From Lepturacanthus savala (Eukaryota > Chordata > Actinopteri > Scombriformes > Trichiuridae), in assembly GCA_030544235.1 (NCBI GenBank), contig CM060484.1, positions 12,233,531 to 12,297,530 on the forward strand: a stretch of DNA of 64,000 nt. The letters run 5' to 3'. The notes below the pieces were generated by a model, which saw only the letters and a program-made list of their open reading frames with translations, had not been told where the DNA came from and made no database searches. This document shows positions 14,945-25,075 of this stretch, one piece after another. The position numbers and the translations under genes are program-made. Positions within the stretch are counted from its first letter, which is position 1. The number at the start of each line of letters is the position of its first letter.

Positions 14945-15600
14945 TATATCATGTTTTAAATATATATCAGCGTGTTGTCAATAAAGATGAAACTGCTCAA
15001 ATATTCAATCAGCAGAAGTCTCCAAATAATCTATTTTTCAAAATGTCTAACACCTAATAATGTCTACAGAGTGCTCTTTCTTTCGTCTGTCTAATTAGCC
15101 GGTGAGCCCATTGATCTAGATGCTGCTCTGTACCTGCAGAGTGAATGTGACAGTAATTTGGATGGATCTTTCCCTGGACCAGCAGGCCACAACATCACAG
15201 ACCACGCATCCATAATCAGCGAGAGATGACTCCAGTCACACACAGCCAACGTAATGTGAGCCATATTTCACTTTAATGCGATTCATACAGGTTTATTTGT
15301 GTTATTATTAGAGCTGTCAAAGTCATGAAATGAGAATGATTAACGCATTTACTATCTTTCAGTGGATGTAGTGGGCTCAGATTTCAGGCTCAAGGTAAGA
15401 CACTGGTATTATATGAATCATCCTGACCTAAATAGTACCAACTGTGTAACGATACCTTATCTGGAGGGGGGGTTTAATAGTGCTCCGAAGTTAAGCTTCA
15501 TCTTGTACAGGTTTACAGGTTGTGGTGAATGTTCTTACAGCAGCACCATATAGTCGACATCCAAAATCTGCATTGAATTTTGAGGACATTGCATCGGCTG
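14945..15600. other. unassigned DNA
   Basis: No gene or recognised repeat is visible. Confidence 0.4.
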
Positions 15601-15762
15601 TTTGATTGTCGACATGCAGCCTGGAGGAGCCTGGAGGAGGCTGCATGTCAATGTGTCCTTGGGCAAGAAACTTAACCCCAGATTGCTACCGACTGTGTGT
15701 GAATGATTAGATCTCCTCATGAGCTGGTTGGCACCTTGTATGGCAGCAGTGTTGATTTCATC
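15601..15762 (+). repeat. dispersed fish repeat (CCTTGGGCAAGA type) with an internal hairpin
   Basis: TGTCCTTGGGCAAGAAACTT, then CCCCAGATTGCTACC and GGCACCTTGTATGGCAGCA match, from memory, a common fish interspersed repeat (CCTTGGGCAAGACACTTAACCCC). Just before it, GACATGCAGCCT (15611-15622) pairs with AGGCTGCATGTC (15638-15649) across a 15-bp spacer that itself repeats CCTGGAGGAG. Confidence 0.55.
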
Positions 15763-15980
15763 AGACGAGACTAGATGAATCAATGATGGTTTTTGATGAC
15801 TATTGACTAAAACTAGACTAAAATACTTTGGATTTTCTTTGACTAAAAGCAGATTAAAATGTGACTAAACAAAAAAGAAGTTGACTAAATATGAATAAAA
15901 CTAATATGGACGTTTGACACATTCAGCCACAAATAAAGTATAGATGCGTGTGAAAGGGTAAATGAACATGTTCCTCACAA

Positions 15981-16375
15981 AGTGGGGAACATATGAATCT
16001 TGTTCTAAGAATAAATTGGGGCCTATGTTCTCTGCTAATCCTAATCTTTACCCTTAACCCCTAATTTTAACCTTTAACCCTAACCCCTAATCTCTAACCC
16101 TAACCCCAACTATAACCCCTAATACCTCTAAACTTTAGGATTAGTGGGGAACATAGAACTCTTTTTTAGAAAAAGGATCCCTGTTAACACTAACCCATAA
16201 CCCTAATACTTAACCCCTAGCCCTAACCTTTAACCCTAACCCAAACACTAATCCACAATCCCTAACCCAAAACTTTAACCCCTAATTCTTAACCCTAGTC
16301 CTTAACCCTAACCCCAACAAAGTGGGGAACATAGAACCCTATTCATGTAAAGGGTCTTATGTTACCCAGTCCCGG
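15981..16375 (+). repeat. telomere-like (CCCTAA)-derived array in about 170-bp tandem units
   Basis: AGTGGGGAACATA occurs at 15981, 16143 and 16321, each followed by degenerate CTAACCCTAACCCCTAA-like sequence. The spacing is 162 and 178 bp, giving about 2.4 units. The C-rich strand words (CCCTAA, CCCCTAA, CCCTAACC) are close to the vertebrate telomere repeat but degenerate. It is an interstitial telomere-like minisatellite rather than a true telomere. Confidence 0.8.
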
Positions 16376-16504
16376 AACAAAGCGGGGGGACTTATAGGAC
16401 TACTACTACTGAAAAGGGTTATAAAAATAAAAATATAAAAATAAATAATCCTAAACTTACACAAACATCTTATAAAAGTTGTCCATGTGTGACTGTAACC
16501 AGGC

Positions 16505-16760
16505 CATTCATTCATTCATCTTCTATACCCGCTTATTTCTTTTTAGGGTCGCAGGGGTCTGCTGGAGCCTATCCCAGCACGTTACGGCGAGAGGCAGGGA
16601 TACACCCCAGATGGTCCCCAGCCAATCATGGGGCACACACACCATTCACTCATGCACTCACACCTATGGGGCAATTAAGAGTCTCCAATTAACCTCAGCA
16701 TGTTTTTGGACTGTGGGAGGAAGCTGGAGAACCCGGGGAGAGAACCCATGCAGAAACAGA
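16505..16760 (-). mobile_element. tRNA-derived SINE, copy 3, 5'-truncated
   Basis: It starts on the plus strand with ATTCATTCATTCATCTTCTA (the reverse of the tail) and GGGTCGCAGGGGTCTGCTGG. It continues to AGAACCCATGCAG, where homology stops. The tRNA-like head is missing, the expected result of incomplete reverse transcription. Confidence 0.88.
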
Positions 16761-16959
16761 AGCAATATGTAACCTGTGTCACACCTAAAAAAGAATAAAA
16801 TGCAAGTACGTTTCTTTTTTTTGCAATAAGAAGGCTTGCTGGTTAACAGTCCAGCCAACGCCCCTGTCAGTAGCACCGGTTGTCATCTTAACACCGATTC
16901 ACAATGTGCTGAGGCAGATTCTCTCTAGACTGTTGTGTGTATGTGTTTTTTTTTGTCCC

Positions 16960-17900
16960 CTTTTTTCCCTGCCCGTTTCCTCGCAGAATATGGTGCAGTG
17001 TGAAGGCTGAATCGATGTGAAGCCGCAGAGGTCACCGCGTTCCCTGCTCCCCGCGCTGCGTTAGACACGGACAACTGGATCCAGTTACAGCAGCAGGATG
17101 CGGCGTAACGTGAGAGCGAGGCACCGGACGCCGTCTGCTGGATAATAAACAAGCGATTTTACTTATCGGTACGTGTGTTTGCATATATTTCTATGCATGT
17201 GTCATGCATGTGAACTATATGCATTTAGGGCAGAGTTGAAGGCGCCGGAGCTCAGCCCTATCCTCAATCCATCTCCAATCCCCCTCCGGCCGTCTCTCCG
17301 CGAGCCTCGAGCAGGAAAGCATTGTTTGTTTTGACAAGCGCCTGAAATCCATTTCCAGTATCTGTCATACGCTGGATGAATCCATTTGAACTCTCTATCT
17401 TGTGTGATTTCGTCGGGAGTATCTGTATGTGACAGGAAGCCCCAACGCCACACGTGTGCGGGCGCGTGCGGGTTCGTGTCACATTTCCCAGGCAAACCGA
17501 CTGCACCCTCATCCCCGGCGAAAGGAAAGTAGGAAAGAAAAGGTGCACGACGCATAAACACACAGTCGGGCATGTTGGAGGTTATTATCTGTCCTTATTC
17601 TGTCATTATTCAAACATGAGGCTGCTCCTGTCCTGAGGGACGGAGCAGCAAATGAGGGCTTGTTAGGGGAGCGAACTAACAGGAACGAGCAGATTGGAAA
17701 CAAGCGGAGGAGGGGCGGAGCGGTGGAGATGAGTCGCCGGTTTTCCTCGTTTCCTCTCCACTCTTCCTCCCTTTCCAGTCTTTTCACGATGCCGTCCCCC
17801 TTTTCTCGCGCCCTCGCCGTCCCCTCCTTTCTTTCCTCCCTCACGCTTCCTCTCCCTCGTCAACTCTCACGATTCCCGTCTCAATTTGGTGCAAGTTTTG
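16960..17900. promoter_or_regulatory. CpG-rich island 1
   Basis: CpG density rises sharply compared with the flanks (for example GTCACCGCGTTCCC, CCCGCGCTGCG, GGGCGCGTGCGGGTTCG, GGAGGGGCGGAGCGG). GGGGCGG-type Sp1-like sites are present, with pyrimidine-rich runs from 17750 to 17875. In fish such islands often mark promoters. Direction is not fixed by the sequence, and the open frames on both strands are side effects of high GC. Confidence 0.5.
16986..17168 (+). other. possible noncoding (5' UTR) exon
   Basis: A long pyrimidine tract (TTTTTTTTGTCCCC...CCTGCCCGTTTCCTCGCAG) forms a strong-looking acceptor ending near 16985. About 180 bp downstream, TTATCG|GTACGT is a plausible donor at 17168/17169. 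All three plus frames contain stops within the segment, so it could only be untranslated or a poison exon. Without transcripts the calls rest on splice-site appearance alone. Confidence 0.28.
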
Positions 17901-18744
17901 AACGTTTTTTCCGGGAATATCCTCGAAAAAAGAAAGTTCAAAAGGAGTTAGTTCAAATTAGTTTCTGTGGACTCTTTTTGTTTGAAGTTCAGGAGATAAA
18001 CAGCTGGTAAGGCTGATTCTTCAGCCGCCGCCGTTAAACTAGAACAAGAAGAAACCTCAAGATGATATTCATTTTTTGCCCTTTCCTATTAAGTCATTTT
18101 TCTACCTCAGAAAAGCATGCCACATCCTTATATTTATTTGAACATGCAAATCCAAAGAGGCAGAACGGAATGTCTCCTCCTCTCATTTTTTTCCATTTAC
18201 AGACACAATCACGACAAGTTTGAGCTACATGCAATATACAAAAAAACCCCCAAAAAAACCACTGAAAACAGAACAAATAAATAACTATAAGATATGACAA
18301 CAAAGGAATAAAAAAGATCTAATCAAATAAACCTGACTAGTTTATATCAACCTGTGTATACAGTCAGTTCTGGGCTCAAAGATTAGAGAAATATATAACT
18401 TTCATTCGTGGAAACTGCTGCTCCATCTGTCAAAATTGCATCTCTACCCTCCCGTCTGCTTCCTCTCCTCCTAATACTCAGTCCAAATTGAGTGCAAATG
18501 CTAAAACGAAACTCCAGAATGCCAGCAAAATAAAATTCTAATTGCTGCATGTTTTCACCCACTGATGATGTGTGAGTAATAACAGATGTGCCATTAAAAG
18601 GTTGCAGAAGAGACACACACAACGAGACGACGCCGTTAGCAGTCACTCAAAGCTCAAACAATGGAAACGTAACACTTCAGTTAGCTTCATGTGTTGATTT
18701 GAGGGATGTTACACGGATCTGATGTTTTCGGCTCTTCACTAATG
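17901..18744. other. unassigned DNA
   Basis: No gene or recognised repeat is visible. Confidence 0.4.
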
Positions 18745-19012
18745 TTTAAAGGTACAGGGCGTATTCGTATGGCGGCATCTAGTGGTGACGCTGCAGATTG
18801 CAACTAACCTATCGACGAATCAACTATGGTGGCTGCAAAACTCCTGATGCTCCCAAAAAAATGTAATGGGGCATCTCTAGAGTCATTGTTTGGTTTGTCT
18901 ATTACATTCTATTGTTCTAACCCAATTATTAAAACATATTAATACATATCATATTCCATTTCTGCCAAGTCTGTTCCGCTAAATGCTGCTAAATCCTACT
19001 GAATCTAAAAAC
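18745..19012 (+). mobile_element. TTTAAAGG-bounded fish MITE (GCATCTAGTGGTGA family), copy 1
   Basis: It begins TTTAAAGGTACAGGGCGTA, then GGCATCTAGTGGTGACGCTG and GCAGATTGCAACTAACC. It later has TATTCCATTTCTGCCAAGTC and CCGCTAAATGCTGCTAAATC. The same order (CCTATGGTGGCAG, GTCCATTCTGGGCTACTG, TTCTGCCCAGCCTGTTCC) recurs at 47590-47895. Recognised from memory as an abundant teleost non-autonomous element; the right terminus is not intact. Confidence 0.65.
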
Positions 19013-19249
19013 TCAAATCATATTTCAAATTTTGTTTTGTTTTGGCTGAAGGCTGTTATCACCAGTATGTTTTGGTAGTAAACTTGCTGAATATAATTTC
19101 CCCCCAACTAATGGCCTTAACCGATGACTAGTGGTCAACAGTCCTAATGACCTAGCTGGTATGACAGAGATAGCGCCATACACCCATATGCTAATATGTC
19201 TCTGATTTGAAAAAACATCCAGTCCATGGCAATAACCTGAGTATAAATA

Positions 19250-20015
19250 AGCAATGAAAGCTCATGGTTTATTCTTACTTGTTGTCAATATCTTATCCCG
19301 CAATTTATAGACGACTTCGTAAACGAATATCAAAACCAGAACTAGATTTGTTCCGGAACTATTTTGCAGACCATAGAACAGCTCTTGTAAACTTCTGCTG
19401 CATCATGCAGACATAGCCCTTTTCACCGATGTCCATTCTCTGACCAGGATCCATTGAAACTTTGGCTCATTGAGCTAAGTGACATGAACGCTTCTACGTA
19501 ATCACTTCCTGGTTTAGACCTCCTTGTACAGTATGTGGATTGCATCTTAAAGAAAACAACTTTTCAAGCCATATGGACACTAAATAAAGCAGCTATCCCA
19601 CGTTGGACCAGCAGCACCACTACCAAGCCCATCTGGGGGTAAGTTATGCTGCTCATATATCATAAATCCCACCGCAGGAGCTGTCATACCAGATAGGAAC
19701 ACAATGTTCATTTCCAAGCCTTTCAAAGCAAAGTACATATGAATGAAATGGGATACTCTGCAAGATACAGCTTACCGAGACGGGTACGACTACACACAAA
19801 GCTCCCTTCCAGTGTTTATCCTGTTTTTCACAAAGTTAAATAGGTTTTTTGACTCTGACTCAAACCTAATGCACTTACATTATATTTAAAATCTGGTCTG
19901 AGGGGAAATCGCTACAAAGCTCAATACTGGAGGGATCAGTCTCTATGCTTCAGATACATACCAGGGATGTGGGAAATGGGGCTGGGTGTCCAAAAATGCC
20001 AAACTATCCCTTTAA
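19250..20015 (-). mobile_element. long-TIR non-autonomous transposon, copy B2, one end missing
   Basis: The right edge reads GGGATGTGGGAAATGGGGCT and ends AACTATCCCTTTAA, the inverted form of the left terminus of copy B1 at 27811. Interior words (ACTTGTTGTCAATAT, GCAATTTATAGA, CATTTCCAAGCCTTTCAAAG, TTTTTCACAAAGTT) match B1 in order. The opposite TIR is absent, and a segment of roughly 300 bp near 19395-19710 has no counterpart in B1. Confidence 0.75.
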
Positions 20016-20091
20016 GCTTTTTCTTTTCTCTCTTACTTTCTCTTGCATCTAAAAAAATAAAAACTACAAAACTAGGTTACTAAAAAATAAT

Positions 20092-20136
20092 GAGTAATGC
20101 AGGTGCCAGTAAAAATATCTGGCACTTGCCTTACTC
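20092..20136. repeat. inverted repeat with 18-bp arms, 16 of 18 paired
   Basis: GAGTAATGCAGGTGCCAG, spacer TAAAAATAT, then CTGGCACTTGCCTTACTC. Two mismatches suggest an older event than the perfect hairpins elsewhere. Confidence 0.85.
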
Positions 20137-21099
20137 AAAAGATAATAATTATAAAATAACAGGGAGATCAGTGAATTGGCCTGAACAGAACTGAATAATG
20201 TCCAGAAATCTGTGGCCACGAATATTTATTTTGAAATAACTCCAAATATACCTGCTGTATCATCAGTATGAAACAAAGCAAATGTCACATTCACACAGTA
20301 TTCCTCATTGAGTTTTGTGCTGTCCCTTCACACTGTCCTGCAGGTTTTTTTTGCAAGAGTTGACAGTTCTTCCCTTTTCTCTGAAATACTTCTGCATATA
20401 TATTTGATTTTGAGAGTGATGTGAAGTTTGGTTTCTCTGCCCTGACTGCAATTTTACATCTTTATGCTTCACTATGCATTAACATTAATCTTCGCTATTT
20501 TACATTGGCATTTGTGGTCAAGGTTCTTTCTTTCCTTATTAGTAGGTGTTTTTCTTGTTTTCATCCTCCTGGCACTGCTCATCCTTGCTCCTTTTCATGG
20601 ACTGCAGGGGTCTGAATGCATTTCACAGCCATTATATTAACAATGAATGAATGAATACCAATAGGAAAATGCCATACATGTCACATTTAGAAAATGAACA
20701 CCACAAGAATTGGGTCAAAAAAAATCACTTCCTGTGTGTAAGTGCAGGAAGGCAAACATTCAGAGTTCTTTCCTTTGTGTGTGTGCAAATTGTCAGATTA
20801 CTACTACTACTACTAAGTAGACTTAAATGACTTTATCTGAATGCCGAATGAATGAATGTGTTGATGGATGGTCCTGGATGTCGATGGATGGTCCTGCGGC
20901 CACACCACTTTTCTCTGGTCCATCCAAAGTCAGGTGTTACTGGGCTTTGCCATCCACACAACTTGCACCTTAATGCAATGCAAATTAACTGAATTATTAA
21001 TGCTCCAGCAGCAGCAAGAACTGCAGCTCCATAGCTTAGTTAGCTTCTAGTATTTTATGTTATTAGTATTACAGACACTGGGAAAAAAAAATTCAAAGG
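20137..21099. other. unassigned DNA
   Basis: No gene is seen. A short TACTACTACTAC run lies at about 20800. Confidence 0.4.
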
Positions 21100-21620
21100 G
21101 ATACTTTTTTTTATTCATTCTATATAAAAAGGCAGATTTTAATCTCAGAATTCTGAGAAAAAAAGTGAGAATTCTAAGGAAAAAGGTGGAACATTTGTTT
21201 TTATTTGTTCAAGAAAAGATGTCAGAATTATGACTTTTCCCCCCAGAATTCTGAGATTAAAGGTAGAATTCCGAGATTTTAAAAAAGTGTGCAATATTTG
21301 TTTTGTTTTTTCCAGAAAATGTCAGAATTCTGACTTCAATCTCACAAATATAAGAAAAAAATGGAGAATTATGAGATTAAAAAAGTTTTTTTAAAGTTTT
21401 TTTTTTAATTTGCAATATTTTTTTTTGTTTGTTCCAGAAAATGTCAGAATTATGATTTCAATCTTACAATAATGAGAAAACAATCCAGAATTATGAGATT
21501 AAAGACAGAATTCTCACAAAAAAATATTAAGGGGTAGAATTCTGACTTTATTTCTGAGAAAAAGTCAAAATTCTAAGATTAAAGTCAGACTTAAAGTCTA
21601 ACTTTGGAATGGAAAAAAAA
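21100..21620. repeat. degenerate GAATTCTGAGATTAAAG minisatellite
   Basis: Variants of AGAATTCTGAGA, AGTCAGAATTATGACTT, TTCAATCTCA and AGAATTATGAGATTAAA alternate in both orientations, with spacers such as TTGCAATATTTGTTTT and CCAGAAAATGTCAGAATT. Because GAATTC is itself palindromic, the array is locally self-complementary. Confidence 0.85.
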
Positions 21621-22654
21621 TACTACAAATAATTTACCCCTTAAATGTATTTTCAGTGGCTCTAATATTCCATAAGCTTCAGTGTGACACAGCATTTATC
21701 AGTGCTATTCAATAGCAGCGCCCTAGCGCTAGCTTAGCATTTACCGCTCTAAAGCGCTTAAGAGCATATTACAATGATACAATATGCACCAAAGCACAGT
21801 ATAAACATTTTTCCAGCATTCTCATAACCCTCATCAGCCTTATAAAAAATAATCAAGCACAATCCTACTGTAGTCCTCTTCTTCAAGGTTTTTATGAATA
21901 TATCCTGCAATGCACTCCCCGCTTTGCACAGAGCAAGAATGATGTCACGCTCACAGGCAGCGTATCATCCCATGAGGAGAATGTGTAGGTGTTTTACAAC
22001 CGCTGCCATTGCACTTTCAGCTTATTTTACCATGGTCACAGGGTCAAGAAAGCTCGTGTGCCGCACTGCTGGGTAGAAAAAGGACTTCTCTCTGTGACTT
22101 TTTTTGCTTTATCTTATATATTTTTGAAATACCCTTCATGATTTTGGACATAATTCCATGACTTTCTTTATGTACGCTGGCTGTTTGCGGCTCTTGAGTT
22201 GTCGGACAGCTACTTCCCGCTCCTGTGTCACTCATGTGAGATCTGTTATTCGTCTCTTACTGTATAATTGTCCAGCAACTTTGACTCTTGACCGCCGTCA
22301 TGCCCATATTATCAACATCAAGAGTTTTCGCAGAACTTGCAATGTGCCCTAAATGCATAACTGCTGATCCATATCCGAGACAGTCCCCGAATCTTCCGCT
22401 CATTCTTGAACCTTGCACTGTCTTCCTGACATTCTGTCACTCAATCCTGTAATTAGAGGACAAGTTATCACTTGTATATAGGAACATTTCAGTATACTAT
22501 TTCAATATTTTAATATTAGCACTTTTACTACTATCTCATCTTAATGTTATTGTTCTTTATCCCTGTAGTTTTTTTTATGGTATTCTGTTCTTTGTGCCAT
22601 ATGATTGGTAATTTCCATGTTAATGGAATTTATCATAATCAGGAAAAAAAATGA
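21621..22654. other. unassigned DNA
   Basis: No gene or recognised repeat is visible. Open frames around 21900-22350 show no recognisable motif. Confidence 0.4.
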
Positions 22655-22887
22655 ACCAATCCTAGCCATTGAAGGCGAGAGACATGTATACACCCTGACA
22701 GGTCGCCAGTCTATAGTGGGGCACACACTATTCACTGACAACTATGGGCAATTTAGAGTCTCCAATTAACCTTAACTGTGAACAAAGGCAGAAAGTCCAC
22801 ACAGAAAGGTCCCAACCAAAGGTCTTGAACCTGCGACCTTCTTGCTGTGAGGCAACAGCGCCAACCACTGCTTTACTGCGTCACCCA
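22655..22887 (-). mobile_element. tRNA-derived SINE, copy 4, internally deleted and diverged
   Basis: It contains GGCAATTTAGAGTCTCCAAT, AGAAAGGTCCCA, and GGTCTTGAACCTGCGACCTT followed by TTGCTGTGAGGCAACAGCG. About 60 bp between the body and the GTCCACACAGAAAGG block is missing, and the tail is eroded. Confidence 0.88.
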
Positions 22888-23053
22888 GAAAATAAAGTGA
22901 AGAAATAAAAAATAATTCAAATAACTGCTTTGGATTTCAGTCAGAGGATTCATTTTCATCAATATACAGTATGTGCTGGGTACCATAACAACAAACATGT
23001 AAACTGAGTATTTACTTAGTGAGTATAGAGTATCACTTATATTCTTTTTTTGC

Positions 23054-23368
23054 ATTAAAGGGCCCTATTGTGAAGAAAAACACTTTAGCTGGTGGTCCTA
23101 TAAACACACAAACTTTCTGCAACATTCTGTTGCGGTCTGGCCTCCTCTGTAGTGTTGCTGAAAACTGGCTGATCACAGGCCATTTAGAAACGGCTCCAGT
23201 TGTGATGTCACAACATCGATGGAAGTAATTTGTAACCACTCCTGGAGTTAGTGTATGAGAAGGCAGACTGCATTGCTGCTACAGGTTTAAATAAGTGATT
23301 TGTTGCCATAAAAATATACTATTCTTTTTATAAATATACTACGAAAATGAAAAATAGGGCCACTTTAA
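23054..23368 (-). mobile_element. TTAA-flanked MITE, copy 2 (AAAGGGGCCC family)
   Basis: It starts TTAAAGGGCCCTATTGTG and ends AAAATAGGGCCACTTTAA, so the TIRs are about 15 bp with mismatches and TTAA sits at both ends. Interior words (TGTTGCGGTCTGGCCTCCTC, GATGTCACAACATCG, GCAGACTGCATTGCTGCTAC) match the copies at 61187 and 40610 in reverse. Confidence 0.75.
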
Positions 23369-24026
23369 GTTCTATTCCAGTGTTTAAAAATTCCCTTCTG
23401 TCATCAGCTTTATTGTACCAGGAGGGGAAAAAAAAGCACCAAAATAAAATAAGTATCCTCAGTTTGGTTTCCATTATCACATTCCTACCACCTCCTGGAA
23501 ACCTGGCATCCAGGAACAGTGACAATGATCCAAAATAGAAGCAGCTCCACAGTGGAAAATCAGCCAGGATAATACATCCATTAGCTCTCTTCCTCTCTGC
23601 TAACTGCCATCTTGGGGGTCAACTAATGCAATTCTTACATTTAAGTCATATCTCACCTTTTCCCTTCACAAACACCTGTCAAGTTCAATGTTGCTTCTCT
23701 GTCTGTGATGCCTTTAGGGGCCATCTGTAAATCACAGGCTCCAATCATACTCTCTGCATGTATAGGTGCTTTTAGGAGATATTGGTAAAACCTGTACTCA
23801 TGTCTACTTTTCTGTTGCTATGTTATTTCAAAATGTTGAAATACATTTTTTTTAAAATTTATTTTCTTTACTCTCTTATTTTCATCAAAGCCCTTCTAAG
23901 GACAGGTGTCAAATTACCATTCACTATGAGCACTTTGATACATGCATTTGATCCCTCTCTCTCTTTTCTCTGTCCCTATCAAATAAACCAGAAAAAAAAT
24001 AAAAAAATAAATAACTAATGGAAAAA
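23369..24026. other. unassigned DNA
   Basis: No gene or recognised repeat is visible; an A-rich run lies near 23990. Confidence 0.4.
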
Positions 24027-24212
24027 TCACAGTCGTTCATGACTCTCGGCACAAACGTGCCAGTCAGGGATCACTCTGGCAAACAAAAATGTCTTAACTT
24101 GCGCGATGAGAATGATGAAAGCCACAAGCAGGCTGAAGGATATGAGTCCACAAACCTCAGCGAGGAGCTCGACAAGCTGCAGAGCAAACAGCATCTTCAT
24201 GTTGGTCTTCAC
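24027..24212 (-). other. small hydrophobic open frame, doubtful
   Basis: A 61-codon minus-strand frame encodes a stretch of about 30 hydrophobic residues (VELLAEVCGLISFSLLVAFI and onward) that could span a membrane, followed by a basic and aromatic tail. The segment is less AT-rich than its flanks. There are no clear splice sites or homologues I recognise. It could be a chance frame, a short exon fragment or a micropeptide. Confidence 0.12.
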
Positions 24213-24286
24213 TCATCTTTACATGATGTTGCACATTGAGCCAGTGTGACATCACTGATATCGACGTATCTTCAGCCTGCATACAG

Positions 24287-24360
24287 TCCTGTGCAAATAT
24301 GTTATATGCACTATAAGTAAAGAGGGGGTATGCTTTCTAAAGTAAGATATTTGCACAGGA
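24287..24360. repeat. foldback sequence, 15-bp arms, 44-bp loop
   Basis: GTCCTGTGCAAATAT and its exact reverse complement ATATTTGCACAGGAC flank a 44-bp loop. It may be a tiny MITE or the closely apposed ends of a deleted mariner-type element (inference). Confidence 0.75.
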
Positions 24361-24363
24361 CAC

Positions 24364-24594
24364 AGAACAGCTCTGGAAAAAAAAAATAAGAAACCACTGC
24401 ATTGTAGCAGCACGTATTCCAGCCATTTCATTCCAGCATCTGTTGAATTCCAACACATGCACACCTCATTCTGCTTAAAGAGGCACCAGGAGTGGAATAA
24501 AATCACCCAAGAACAATGGTAAGGACTTGTGGAGAGCATGCCAAGACACATGAAAGCTCTAATTACAAATAAGGGTTATTGCACCAAATGTTGA
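24364..24594 (+). pseudogene. Tc1/mariner transposon remnant: one TIR joined to the transposase C-terminus
   Basis: ACAGCTCTGGAAAAAAAAAA near 24364 matches the terminus of a fish Tc1-like family (CAGCTCTGGAAAAAATTAAG; from memory). Downstream, CACCAGGAGTGG... encodes HQEWNKITQEQW, interrupted by TAA. A shifted frame then reads VESMPRHMKALI and NKGYCTKC and ends at TGA 24592-24594. This is the conserved C-terminal tail of Tc1 transposases. The DNA-binding and DDE catalytic regions are deleted, so it is inactive. Confidence 0.8.
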
Positions 24595-24756
24595 TTTCTG
24601 AACTCTTAATAATAATATTAAGATAGTAATAATTTGTAACTTTAAAGTAACCTTTCCCCAGTGTTTTGGAATTTATTCAAGTTATCAAGAGTTTTTTTTT
24701 TATCTACAGAAAATGTGATTGAAATGTTATCTGATTTAGATATAAAAAGACAAAGA

Positions 24757-24761
<5 letters not shown>

Positions 24762-24801
<40 letters not shown>
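24762..24801. repeat. (TA)n microsatellite, about 40 bp
   Basis: Perfect TA array. Confidence 0.97.
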
Positions 24802-24804
<3 letters not shown>

Positions 24805-24962
24805 GGGGAAAATTTAATAAAATAAGTGAACGATATGATCAGGGATGTGATCTAATTCAGCAGGACTTTAACCACAGATCATAAATGAGGGTAGAACTGG
24901 CTGCAAAAGGGTTCAATCCGGTTGGAATGACTGTATAAAGTGAGTCAAAAAAATGGAGTCAG

Positions 24963-25075
24963 CAGTGATGGGAATAACAGCGTTGAAATAAACACTGTTA
25001 CTAATGGCGTTACTTTTTCCACTAACAGATGAACTAATTACTTTTTCTATTGTTACAATGACTCGGCTCAGACAG
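24963..25075 (-). mobile_element. fragment of a hAT-like terminal region
   Basis: GTGATGGGAATAACAGCGTT, TAATGGCGTTACTTTTTCCA and AACTAATTACTTTTTC resemble the common fish GTAACG / TAATTACTTTTT terminal repeat related to the element at 5860-6838. Recognition is from memory, and no complete TIR pair is seen. Confidence 0.45.

Noticed and set aside
16030..16330. True telomere or chromosome end
   Set aside because: CCCTAA units are too degenerate, embedded in a 170-bp higher-order unit and flanked by ordinary sequence on both sides.
17202..18010. Overlapping 99-123 codon ORFs on both strands in CpG island 1
   Set aside because: Open frames on both strands through the same GC-rich and pyrimidine-rich DNA, with no motif; typical island artefacts.
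16030..21620. CRISPR array
   Set aside because: Repeats here and elsewhere are minisatellites with irregular spacing; nothing has uniform repeats with unique spacers, and the window is eukaryotic.
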